Of a stretch of DNA of 64,000 bases, positions 1 to 10,082 are shown one piece after another. Source of the stretch: Hyperoplus lanceolatus (Eukaryota > Chordata > Actinopteri > Uranoscopiformes > Ammodytidae); assembly GCA_026929865.2 (NCBI GenBank), contig CM049410.1:19182001-19246000 (forward strand). The letters run 5' to 3'. Position 1 is the stretch's first letter, and each line of letters begins with the position of its first letter. The position numbers and the translations under genes are program-made. The notes under the pieces were generated by a model. The model saw only the letters and a list, made by a program, of their open reading frames with translations. It did not search any database and was not told where the DNA came from.

Positions 1-490
1 CCTTGCTCATGGGTACATCAACAAACTTTGGTGAGTGTGATAATGTCCTCAATAAAAAAATGTAATTCAAGCTCTCATCAGTATGAGAAACACTAGAGAA
101 AGATATATTTTTTTTGCCTTTATTCACACCATTTGTCAGAGGTTATAGAGGTAAGGGAAGTGTATTTTGATTGGCTAACTAACACTGACACCTAGTGGTT
201 ATTCAAGGCAAATGTATTACAAAAGACTTGTGAAGCACAAAAATTTCATCTGAATTAAATCTCAAATTTAGTTTCATTTTATTCATATTAGTTTTTATAA
301 AACAGCACACAGCAACAAAATGAGGTGGATTGTAAATGTTACTGGATGATGTTTAAGATATTGTGAAAACTAACCCCCTATAAATAATAATATAATAGCA
401 TGAATGATTAGAGATGGTAAGCAAATTTGAAGCATTTAAAAAAAACAGTTCATACGGAAGTGTTGTCAAGTGTTAGTGATGGTTAAGATC
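1..490. other. 3' flank of DHX58 copy A, related to the flank of copy B
   Basis: No gene is seen here. From about 159 to 310 the sequence matches 16147-16360: the same short tract reading TGATTGGCTAAC followed by ACTGACACCT occurs in both. Positions 1-158 show no such match, so one edge of the DHX58 tandem duplication probably falls near 159 (16147 in the other unit). In copy B this flank carries the likely poly(A) signal; in copy A it is cut off from the gene by the 491-5206 insertion. The limits come from reading by eye and not from an alignment. Confidence 0.55.
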
Positions 491-971
491 CAGGCCCGGT
501 TCTAGACAGTTAGATTAGGGTGGGCCTGTAGAAATTTTTGGTGGGCACACTGGGCAGAGAGACCGAAGATGCGAGCGCACGCAGAGATTTTTTGCCCTTT
601 TAAGATCTCTGCGTCTGCTTTTTGGCACATTTACTATGAATTGTGTAGAACACAATATGCAAATAAACAACATAATTATATACAACAAAATGTATATATT
701 TTTTTAATCGCAGTATTTACTGCAGTCCCTCCTTTGCAGAGGCAGTTAAAACACTACTGCTCCTCTGCAACTTTTTTGACCAACTTATGTGCGTTCTATG
801 TACTTTGCCTGTGGACAATAAGTGCATTGTTGAACCATAACTTGGATGAGTTCAGCCGAACTGCGGGATTGATCCCCAGCGGGGCTTGTTTTGAGCCTGG
901 GACTGGGAGTGGAAGCCGGATAACTATCCTAGCTCCGCTAAGCTAGGAGCTAGGATAACAGTAGGTGAAAG

Positions 972-2534
972 TTGCCCTGGACTGCCTTCTCAGAGCGGGA
1001 ACACTCTTTTACTAAGAGCCCGAATAATCTGGTCACATCCGTCCTGCAAGACTCTATCCCCGGCGTGGCCCGTCTTAAGCCATACAGCAAGCTAGCACCA
1101 GCTACCACCATGCTACAAACGTGTGAATGCAACCTTACCTTAGGCCTACTGAAGGAGAGGATCTCTGGTCTGCAAGCTGAACTCAGGGGTAAAAACGACA
1201 TCATCATGGAGCTATCCTCTGTTGCTTCCACTCAAATGAAGCACCTTGTCGCCCTAAGATCCTCTGGCTGCGGCTCCCATGATCCTACTCTCCCGTGGTC
1301 CGGCTCCGCCAGTGTGGGATCTTCTTCTCCTGTCACTGTGCCCGGGCCTGTGTTAGCCAAACCCAACGATCAGTGGAGTCTACTTGGTGCAAAACCTAAG
1401 CTGGCAGCGACTGTCAACAAAGGGGATGGACAATTCCCGCTGAGCTCGACCCCTGTTAAACCAATAAATTGGTTAACAGCCCGCAAAGGTAAACATTGTG
1501 GTCGTCCGCGGACTCCCCCAGCACCGCAGCGCCTGGAGCTTGGCACCAGATTCGAAGTTATGAGCCTACAGGAGTTTCCATCAATGGCAAATGGCTCTAG
1601 CTCTCCTCCCCGGTTCCAGCCACGTCCAGTTGGCCACGGTTCACCTGTGGACAAGGATACCACCACTGCCCTGGCACGCGCCACCTCGTCCTCCACCTCC
1701 GCTGTTCCGACGCCCGCTGCCTCTTCCGCCGCTGTCACTTCGCTGTCCGCCGCCGCTTCCTACGCCGCCGCTGTCTCCTCTCCACCTGTGGCCGGTGTTT
1801 CCCTGACGTCTCGTCGTTCCAACACGGGAGAGAACCGACGCAGGATGCTGTTGGATGCCATCATCAGACGTTCAGAAGGATCCACCAGACGCCCGGCTCA
1901 ACCTACGCAGCTTTGCCGCTCTGGACCGCGGGCATCAACACTGCAGGCTAATGATCCAGCCCGGCCTTCACATGGTTGCTCTGCAGCGCAGCAAGGCCAA
2001 ACAGTGGAACCCCAGTGCCTCCTCGTTGGCTCATCCATGGTCCGACAAGTTCTCCTGCCGAGGGCGGAGACCTTCTGCTATCCCGGTGCCCAGGTATCCC
2101 ACATCAACTCAGTGCTTCCACACATTATCCACAGTAATCCCGCTGCATCTATGGTCTTGACACATATCGGCTCAAATGACCTTAAGTCAGAAAAGTCAGA
2201 AAGTCTTAAAACTGATTTTAAAACCCTAATCAACTCCATCCTGACCGCTGGGAAACAATGTATCGTCTCAGGTACCATGCCTTCGCCTCGATTTGGTGAC
2301 GTCAAATTCAGCCGCGCACGCCAACTTCATATTTGGCTCAAACAATATTGTCTCTCCATAGGCATTCCCTTTGTTGACAATTTTAACGTTTTCTGGAACA
2401 GACCGACTTTTTTTGCCAGCGATGGTTTGCATTTAAACAAACAAGGGAAACATCTTCTGGCCAGCAACATGCTCTTAACAATAAAATCGGTTCCTAGCGT
2501 CACTCCTCTTGCAAACTCTGTCCAGCATGATTGA
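972..2534 (+). CDS. LINE ORF1 protein with SGNH-esterase domain
   Basis: This is an uninterrupted 520-residue ORF of a non-LTR retrotransposon. A leucine-rich, possibly coiled-coil stretch lies near residues 55-90 and a Pro/Ser/Ala-rich linker at about 90-320. The C-terminal 170 residues resemble the SGNH hydrolase/esterase found in ORF1 of CR1/L2-group LINEs. Visible blocks are VGSSMVR (catalytic Ser), HIGSNDL (Gly and Asn) and DGLHLN (Asp and His). ORF1 proteins of this class bind RNA; the role of the esterase is not settled. The methionine at 972 is taken as the start because the frame is open from there, but an upstream start cannot be excluded. ORF2 follows after 54 bp. Confidence 0.75.
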   Translation: MPWTAFSEREHSFTKSPNNLVTSVLQDSIPGVARLKPYSKLAPATTMLQTCECNLTLGLLKERISGLQAELRGKNDIIMELSSVASTQMKHLVALRSSGCGSHDPTLPWSGSASVGSSSPVTVPGPVLAKPNDQWSLLGAKPKLAATVNKGDGQFPLSSTPVKPINWLTARKGKHCGRPRTPPAPQRLELGTRFEVMSLQEFPSMANGSSSPPRFQPRPVGHGSPVDKDTTTALARATSSSTSAVPTPAASSAAVTSLSAAASYAAAVSSPPVAGVSLTSRRSNTGENRRRMLLDAIIRRSEGSTRRPAQPTQLCRSGPRASTLQANDPARPSHGCSAAQQGQTVEPQCLLVGSSMVRQVLLPRAETFCYPGAQVSHINSVLPHIIHSNPAASMVLTHIGSNDLKSEKSESLKTDFKTLINSILTAGKQCIVSGTMPSPRFGDVKFSRARQLHIWLKQYCLSIGIPFVDNFNVFWNRPTFFASDGLHLNKQGKHLLASNMLLTIKSVPSVTPLANSVQHD

Positions 2535-2588
2535 CTATCTCCACACCTGGTCAGTCAAGAGGTAGTTAGCTCACGTGACACAGCCTCC

Positions 2589-4892
2589 ATGACCACTAGT
2601 CCCCATGCATCTAGTGCCCCCTCCAGGCCTGGAACATCCATTACTATAAAAACTTACCCAATCCCTGTATGTCAGTCTGTCAGATCATCATTAATCCCTC
2701 CTCATAGATCATACAGGTCACGCCACAGACCACTTGGGATTACAAGTAACTTGAAAACTGTACCTATTATGTGTAATAGGTCAATTGTGTTGGACCACCC
2801 CGCTGTTGATAACCCGGTCATGAGCATATCAGAGCTAAACTCACCTAACATCCTCAAATCAAGAAAGGGTTTGGGTTTTCTTCACTTAAACATAAGAAGT
2901 TTGCTTCAGCACAATAAATTAGACCATGTTAATATCTTAGTAACTCAGGCTGACCCAGATGTCTTGGTTCTGACTGAATCATGGTTGAAGAGCAGTACAC
3001 ATGACTCTATGGTGGCAATAAATGATTATAGTTTATTCAGAATAGACAGGACCACACGGGGTGGGGGAGTGGCTGTCTATGTTAAATCACATTATTCTGT
3101 ATCATTACTACATGCTGTCTCTGTTCGAAGCTGCTTTGAATTTATTGCTTTGGAATTGTCTTTATCGTCCAATGATTGTGTTATTGTAATTGGTGTGTAC
3201 AGGCCCCCTTCAGCGGTAACTAGCTCCTTGAGTGAGCTAGCACATGTAATCTCTCCATAAATAGAGAGGTCATTATGATGGGTGATTTTAACATTGACTG
3301 GCTTTCTGGTGCCTCAGAACCTTTTAAAGAAATCTGTAGCAACCTAAATCTTACACAAATAATAACTGAGCCCACAATACCTAATCTAAAAAACCCAGCA
3401 AAATCAACTTTGATCGATTTAATATTATCAAATCAAAGCAATAAAATAGTTTCTGCTGGTGTCTTTGAGCTTGGAATCAGTGATCACTGCCCGGTGGCCT
3501 GTATCAGAAGTATTCATCTTAAAAAATCTCAACCCAAAATCATTATTAAGCGTAATTTTAAAGGTTTTAACGAGCAAGCATTTTTAAATGAACTCTATCA
3601 AAGTGACATTCATCTTACAAGTGAAATATCTGATGTGGCATTGGCCTTAGAATTTTTCACCAATACTTTCTCCTCCATTTTGAACAAGCATGCACCCCTA
3701 AAAAAGCACAGAGTAAAAAATAGATCAAACCCCTGGTTCACAAATGAATTGCCCGATATATTTGCAGAGAGAAATAAAGCATGGGCCCTAGCTAGACGCT
3801 GGTGAAAACTCTAAGTGGACTGCTTTCAGACAAATCAGAAATAGGTGCATATCCATGGTTAGGAAAGCTAAATCAGATTACTACCTCAAACTAATTTCCA
3901 ACTGCTACTCCAACCCTGCACTATTTTGGAAGGCTATGAATTACAATAAAAATAATTCTAGCACTGTTCCCAGTCAGTTAAAAATAAATGATCAGACTTT
4001 AAATGATCAGAAGGAAATTGGTTTAGCTTTCAATAAACACTTTATAGCTGCTGGTAAACTCTTTCACAATGGAGTATCTACGCCTTCCACCACCAGAAAT
4101 AAAAATAACATACCACCTGTCTCTAAAACTCCTCTTTTCAGCCTTGTTCAAGTTCCAACAAGTATTGTTGTAGATGCGCTTCTTGCCATCAACCCCAGGA
4201 AGTACATGGGAGAGGACAATTTGGACCCATTTTCAATACATCTCTCTGCACTTATCATATCAAAACAAATAACCCACATTTTTAATCTTTCCATCTCCTC
4301 TGGTATTGTTCCTAAAGTCTGGAAAAAAGCTCACGTCATTCCATTACATAAAGGGGGTGACAAAAGTGAGCTCAATAATTACAGGCCAATTTCCAAACTC
4401 CCATGCCTGGCAAAAATTCTAGAATCAGTCATTAATACTCAGTTGAAAACCTTTTTATCCAGTGCTTCCATTTTGAGTCCATTTCAATCTGGTTTTAGGG
4501 CAGGCCACTGTACCATATCTGCTGTCACTTTGGTCTTAGACAACATTGTTACAGCTATTGATAAAAAAATGCACTGTGCAGCACTTTTTGTTGATCTGTC
4601 AAAAGCTTTTAATACTTTAGATCACCATTTGCTTTTAGAGAGGCTGCATGAAATTGGTTTTGATTATTCTACATGTAGCTGGTTTAGGGACTATCTCTCT
4701 GATAGACAGCAGTCAGTAAAACTGGGAAGCTACCAAACTGAATTTTTAACAGTTACAAATGGTGTTCCGCAGGGCTCAATTTTAGGTCCAGTCCTATTCA
4801 CAATTTACATCAATAACATTGTTTCATCACTACAAAACTGCCATGCCCATTTGTATGCGGACGACACTGGGCCCTGGCAGTCGGGACCCTAA
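2589..4892 (+). pseudogene. LINE ORF2 (endonuclease + reverse transcriptase), broken
   Basis: ORF2 of a CR1/L2-group LINE. It reads in frame over 2589-3260, shifts to another frame over 3275-3805 (in-frame stop just before 3275) and returns to the first frame over 3855-4892, so at least two frame changes disrupt it. The APE-type endonuclease keeps TESWL, GDFNIDW and SDHCPV. The reverse transcriptase keeps NNYRPIS, FVDLSKAF, GVPQGSILGP and the catalytic YADD at about 4854-4865. Homology stops immediately after YADD, where unrelated hAT-like sequence begins. Loss of the 3' end is unusual for target-primed LINEs, which normally lose the 5' end, so a later deletion or rearrangement is likely. The element cannot move on its own. 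Confidence 0.85.
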
Positions 4893-5532
4893 GCAACCGC
4901 TCATTTCGCTTATGCCTCGGGCCGGCTCTGCTGACCAGTGACCACTATAAGCGGGTGGGTAACTTGGAGGCAGGTTGTCCTGTCCACCCAATAATACAAT
5001 TAGAAGCAATGTATGGTAATGGTATATTCTTTAGTATTAAGTAATTGTTTGAATTTTATTTGACATTTTCTTGGACAGCGAATGAACGGGTCCGTCTGAT
5101 AGTGGGTCTGGACTTCCACCTAAAAACAAATATATATATATATCTATATATATATATATGTTTTTGATTGGGTGGGCACAGCCCACCCTGGCTACCACCG
5201 GTCCTGTTAAGATCCATGATTCAGAATACAGTAGTTAATTGCGTGCTTTGTGTCAGTGCTTGGCTTGAGAAGTGGCAGAGGAAATACACGCAAATACATT
5301 CAAAAGCAGTTATGACCTTGGGCATAAACAAAGCTGTCATGCCAATTGCAAGCAGAATAGACACTCTGCTGCCTCAATGGCCGGGTAGCACAAATAACTA
5401 GCATGTGACGAAGTTCATATTTAAGCATGTGAAACAGTACAATGATGGTTTCTATAAATGGGAACAGACAAATCAACACCAATAAGCTGTAAGAACAAAA
5501 TAAAATAGATTGGAAGTGTTGGTGTCTCGATC

Positions 5533-8500
5533 TCAGAGGTCAGGGAAGTTGTCTTTGCAGTAATCTACAAAGTCGAAGTTCTCAGCAATGAAAGAGACAT
5601 CTTTCCACTTCTTCACAGTCCTTCGGCCCTCAGGAGTGTCCAGGGCAAAACTCTTAATGGCTATGTTGGGCAGCAGGGCGATCTTCTTGTACTTTATCTC
5701 AAATCCCCATTTCTGTAAGTATAAATAAAAATAAGACACACCCCGACATGAGCACCAGCGAGTTTTATTAAAATTTGGTTTACTGTACCATGTTGCAGCT
5801 GCCGTTATTGCAATTGATTGTACGCCCAGGCTCCCAGTCCTCAAAACTCTTCGGTAGCACCATCTGCCCGCCGACTTTGTAGTGTCTCCTGAGAGAAAAG
5901 ACGAGTCATGCTTAGACATTTTGTCTAGACTTCAACCTGAACGTGAAGGACAACTTTTGAACAACAAAGAGTTCAACTCACTTGAAGTCAGGATTGATGA
6001 TGACATGGTGCGCATCTTCAACAATTCTAATGTCACTGCCGGAGGCCACAGGCTTGAAACAGTTTCGACACAAGAGCTTGACACTGTCAGCAGTGTTGCG
6101 ACTGCTCTTCTCCCTTTGACGGCTCTCCGCAACTTTTCTGCAAATAACTGCCTCTTTTTGTAGTGCATTTATCTGGACAGATAGAAAAATAAAAGGTGAA
6201 GGCAGAAACACCAGGCAATGAGAATATGGGATAAAGATGAGAGTGCCACACGCTTACCTTTCTATCAAACTGCTGGAGACTCATTTCTTGCACCTTAGCA
6301 ATGGCCTTTCCAGTCAGCTCTTCCAAACATTCATTGATTAGCTCTCGACGCTCTTCCCGTCCACCTTTCTGCGCGACCACTGAATACTGGCTGTCCGCCG
6401 CTCGGGCACGCCCGGTTGCCTGCTGCTGGGCTATCTCATTTGTAAGCAGTCCATAGCGTACCACCAGGTTGCATTCAGGGATGTCGAGGCCTTCCTCTGC
6501 CACACTGGTGGAGATCAGGAGGTTGAGAGAACCATTGCGGAATTTTCGGATTGTGTCCGCCTGCTCGTTCTGCATGGGACGGAATGCAAATAAAAGCTTG
6601 TAAGTACAAAGTCATACAAAACAGAAGTGAAGTGGTTACTGAATTGGGATGATTTTAAGCCTGTGTAAACCCAAATCCACAAAATCATTCTTACTATATC
6701 ATTTGGGCAATTAGTTGCATGATAGTAAGCATCTTAAAAGAGTAAGGCATATTTATCAATCCAATTTAAGGACTATGTCATTCAAGTTTGATAGACTATA
6801 TAGAAATTCGGTTTAGATGAGGCGGGCTATGCTCAGGTTTGTATGGCATAAGTATTTTCAACCAATCACCACAGTTCTCAGCCTATAAAACAGTTATATA
6901 AAAACAATGTCTGTTGCTATGGAGACCGATTGATATGGCCACACCCACACAATCCTGTCAAATGGTCTACTCTAGAGTCTAGACAGTAAAAAAGCAGTTT
7001 TATGATATTTATGCAATTTTAGTTTCAATCGAGTGTTTGTTAGAGCTTATTGAGACACCCAACGTTTATATCATATATTGTTTTTTACTATTTTAGACTG
7101 GGTTTCCAGAGCTTTTAAGCTCATAAGTTTGGATTTTCAACACACCTGTGTCATGTAGTTGATACCATTGCCGGCCCCTGTGAGGATGGCTGCCTTGATG
7201 CCAGCGTCCTGTAATGCTTTATTATTGAGGACCCAGTCGTTAAGGCAGCGGGTGCTTTTACGGGTTTTACTGAAGAGGATTCCCCTTGATTGCACGCCTG
7301 GACCAAACTGTCTCAGCAAAGTGCTTTCTAGTTTGAACATCTTTGGGTTCTCATAGCGGGCATCCCCTGCCAGTTTCTTCAGCTCCCTCTGATTCTCTGT
7401 GGAAAAGTGATATTAATTATTTTTGCATTGTGAGAAATTGCACTATAGGCTTATCATAACTACAAATCATGCAGGCAAACATACAAATAGACAAGTAACT
7501 AGTATTTCTGGATACCTACCTTGGAAAAGTCCCACCAGGAAGACATCTGTTCCATCAATTTCTGTTTGGGACTTAGCGAGGTAGAACTCCTCAAGGGAGC
7601 TATACGCGTCACTCATTCGCAGCGTGTCATTGATGAGCAGTGCGTCGTTGTACTGTCTGAGGTGGAGTGCACATTGTGCTAGGAGTCTCTTGCCCTTTTT
7701 TACTCCTAAACCAAATATATGCACAATTATGTTTGAGCAATAACAAGCATGTGCTCTTCTTGCTCAAGGGAAGACCGTTAAAACGATGGTGTTCCATCAC
7801 AGGAGGATTTCAAAATGAACTGTGTTCTTACCTTCCTGCTCTAGTAACACCACATCGGCCTCATACTCTTGTGTGCCGCACTCTCTGAGTCTGAAGCCTG
7901 GAGGAATGATCATGTACTCATGGATCAGCTGCATCATCCACTTAAGATGATCCCCAAATGGATCCTAAAAGACAAAAAGTAGTATCTGTGTTGTCGACTA
8001 TCTGTAGGATTTTTTTGTTACAACAAAGTCACAAAGACAAGGTACAAGAGGGGAACAAAATCAGCTTACCTTAGGCCTTTTCTCCACAATGTCAAAAATC
8101 TTCATGGGTCTGGGTACTTTCTTCTTCAGCTCGGAGGTATAGTTTTTCGTTGAAACAATGGCTGAGTCCAGGTTGGCACAAATCTGATACAAAAAGAAAT
8201 ATATTAATTAAGATGACCAAAATAGCAGAGTTGTAGGAGATCAAACAGATCCACTCATATTTGTGACAAATTCAGTAAAAGCTCAAAACTTTTAAAACCC
8301 TGACCTGGAGTACGTGATCCACAGCCCTCTCCAAGATCTTTGCTCCCCCCGTCCCAGGTGATGCAGTGAGACCCAGGATCTGTGGTAACGGCCGTTCTCC
8401 TTTTAACTTTTTCTCAACGTAGCATCCCATTATCTTGTTGTAGACCCCTTCCTTGTGGGTGTGGTGACACTCATCAAATATCAGAAGAGTTATGTCTGTA

Positions 8501-9132
8501 AAGAACCATGAACTCATCAACCGGCCATCTGTATTTTTGGATCTGACTGTCTTACGGTTATAAAGGCAATAAGAAAAAAACTATCCGACATCAATTCTCG
8601 TTTTCTTCATTTAAATCATAATCAAGGATTGTAATGCTCACTATTACTGACCTGAGAGCTCAACATGCTTGTTTTCCTCCTTGTTCATCAGAGCATTATA
8701 CAAGATTTGCGCTGTGCAGATGACCACATCTGAGTCCTGCACCACTTTCCCGAAGAAGTCCTTTGTGTCACTCTCTCCACTGACTGGCACCAGCTTGTAG
8801 TTAGGGCCTAGGTGAGGCTTGAACTCTTTTTTGTAATGTTGGTCTACAAGGTGAACCTACAGTGCAGAAGAGATCAAAATCACGTTGTACCTGGCCTTCT
8901 TTAATATCCAGTTTTTTGTTATTTTGAAACTAACTCTGCCCCATGTTGTATGCATTCTATGTACCTTGTTTACCAGAACCACCACCTTGGCCTTGGATGT
9001 GTTCTCCAGGTGTTTCTTGGCCACATACACAGCAGCACGGGTCTTTCCGCCTCCAGTCGGCAGCCAAATGATTATGTTCTCTCTCTCAAGTGCCCTTTCT
9101 ACCACTTCCTCCTGGTATCCATAAAGTTCCAT
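5533..9132 (-). CDS. dhx58: DHX58 (LGP2) RIG-I-like receptor, tandem copy A
   Basis: LGP2 is a cytosolic DExD/H-box dsRNA-binding ATPase that modulates RIG-I and MDA5 antiviral signalling and lacks CARDs. Coding exons on the minus strand are 9132-8965, 8856-8652, 8495-8305, 8183-8070, 7964-7832, 7705-7520, 7396-7146, 6569-6258, 6172-5982, 5888-5789 and 5712-5533. All junctions are GT-AG and all phases agree. They give 676 residues, close to the family's roughly 680. Motif I is GGGKT (27-31), motif II DECH (132-135), motif III TAS (168-170) and motif [10 protein letters not shown] (466-473). The C-terminal domain keeps zinc-ligand pairs CRNC (555-558) and CNNGSC (610-615). The ATG at 9130-9132 follows an AG acceptor and starts MELYGYQ; it lacks the three codons after Met that copy B has. 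It ends in NFPDL. Exon choices are mine by inspection; the identity is secure. Confidence 0.93.
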
Positions 9133-9368
9133 CCTGTGCTTTTTGCTTGTTTGACAACACATCAGAATGACACAATGTAAGAAGTGGACACTAGGTCATA
9201 CCAGTACATCAAAACTGTCCTCATTAAGACCATATTGTCTTGTTAGATCTGGCTGAAGTTGCTGAGCATAAAACAAACAAGCACTTGCTGAGACAGGCTT
9301 TTTGTTTAATCATTACATCATTTATCCTGAAGCTGTAAGTAAGCAAGTAAACCTTCATTTGAACTCAC

Positions 9369-9420
9369 CGGTCAGCTGTGTGCTTCTGGAGCTTCTCCTT
9401 GTCCACTATGAGTTCACAGT
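9369..9420 (-). other. Likely 5'UTR exon of DHX58 copy A
   Basis: A GT donor lies on the minus strand at 9368-9367 (exon end reading CAGCTGACCG). It would splice to the AG immediately upstream of the start codon at 9132. The same exon-donor arrangement occurs in copy B at 22237. The upper limit is approximate and no transcript evidence is available. Confidence 0.45.
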
Positions 9421-9475
9421 GTAAGTTGAGGGGTTTTTAACCCCTACTGAGATCAGCTGTGTGACTCAGAGAAAT

Positions 9476-9487
9476 GGAAACGAAACC
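9476..9487 (+). promoter_or_regulatory. ISRE / IRF site upstream of DHX58 copy A
   Basis: GGAAACGAAACC is a near-ideal interferon-stimulated response element (GAAANNGAAA core), about 60-100 bp upstream of the inferred 5'UTR exon. ISREs bind ISGF3 and IRFs in either orientation, and DHX58 is a known interferon-stimulated gene. The position and match make regulation by interferon very likely, although this is an inference from motif and family. Confidence 0.7.
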
Positions 9488-9751
9488 AAAAGCCCTCTGA
9501 ACTAAAATTGGCCCCTACTAAGGGAGGCTGTGGAGGGACAATAAATAAGTTAATTATGCAGCGACAGAGCAGGTCTGAGCTACACTGGCATAAAACATTC
9601 ACTCACAATCGCCCTTTTTTATATGGAGCCATGTCTAAACATTTATTTATATTATATCTATAATTACTCTATTAATGGTTTACAGCTTACAGCTGAGGTG
9701 TTTTTGTAAAGAGCATTACATTTCCTGAGTGTTTGCATGGACCTTGGCTCC

Positions 9752-10082
9752 GGGCGACCGTGGCTCAGGTGGTTAAGGGGGTTGGCCAATGATCCAAGGG
9801 TTGGCGGTTCGATCCCCGCTCTGCCACCTGTGTCATGGTTGTTGTGTCCTTGGGCAAGACACTTCACCCACCTTGCCTCGTGTGAATGTGTATGACTGCT
9901 GTATGTTTGAGGTGGTGGTCGGAGGGGCCGTAGGCGCTGAATGGCAGCCACGCTTCCGTCAGTCTGCCCCAGGGCAGCTGTGGCTACTATGGTAGTTTAC
10001 CACCACCAGTATGACTGTGTGTGAATGAATGGAACCTGGAACCCTGTAAAGCGTCTTTGAGTGTCTTGAAAAGCGCTATATA
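9752..10082 (+). repeat. tRNA-derived SINE, 5' part (split by Tc1)
   Basis: The head looks like a tRNA gene: an A-box-like TGGCTCAGGTGG and a B-box-like GGTTCGATCCC about 35 bp later. A conserved body containing CCTTGGGCAAGACACTTC follows, then a 3' end reading AAAGCGCTATATA. That body is common in fish SINEs (V-SINE-like; exact family not certain). The tail continues after the Tc1 transposon, at 11707. Confidence 0.7.

Larger units (their letters stand above)
491..5206. mobile_element. hAT-like DNA transposon carrying a LINE
   Basis: Both flanks carry the same 8-bp direct repeat TTAAGATC, at 483-490 and 5207-5214. The element starts CAGGCCCGGTTCTAG and ends with the inverse of CAGGACCGGTGGTAG, so the terminal inverted repeats are imperfect but clear. 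An 8-bp target duplication and CAGG termini are typical of hAT transposons. No hAT transposase was recognised, so it is probably non-autonomous. Most of the interior is a LINE (about 960-4866). A further hAT-like terminus (reading GGCCGGCTCTG near 4933) suggests more than one insertion. It sits 318 bp beyond the DHX58 copy A stop codon. Confidence 0.7.

Noticed and set aside
569-946. 125-codon ORF at the left of the hAT element
   Set aside because: No recognisable domain, lies in non-coding transposon sequence.
5533-9132. Identity as RIG-I or MDA5
   Set aside because: No CARD domains, about 676 residues and the KAT2A neighbourhood indicate LGP2/DHX58.
9752-9835. tRNA gene
   Set aside because: A and B box-like sequences are present but there is no proper cloverleaf, and the sequence continues into a SINE body.
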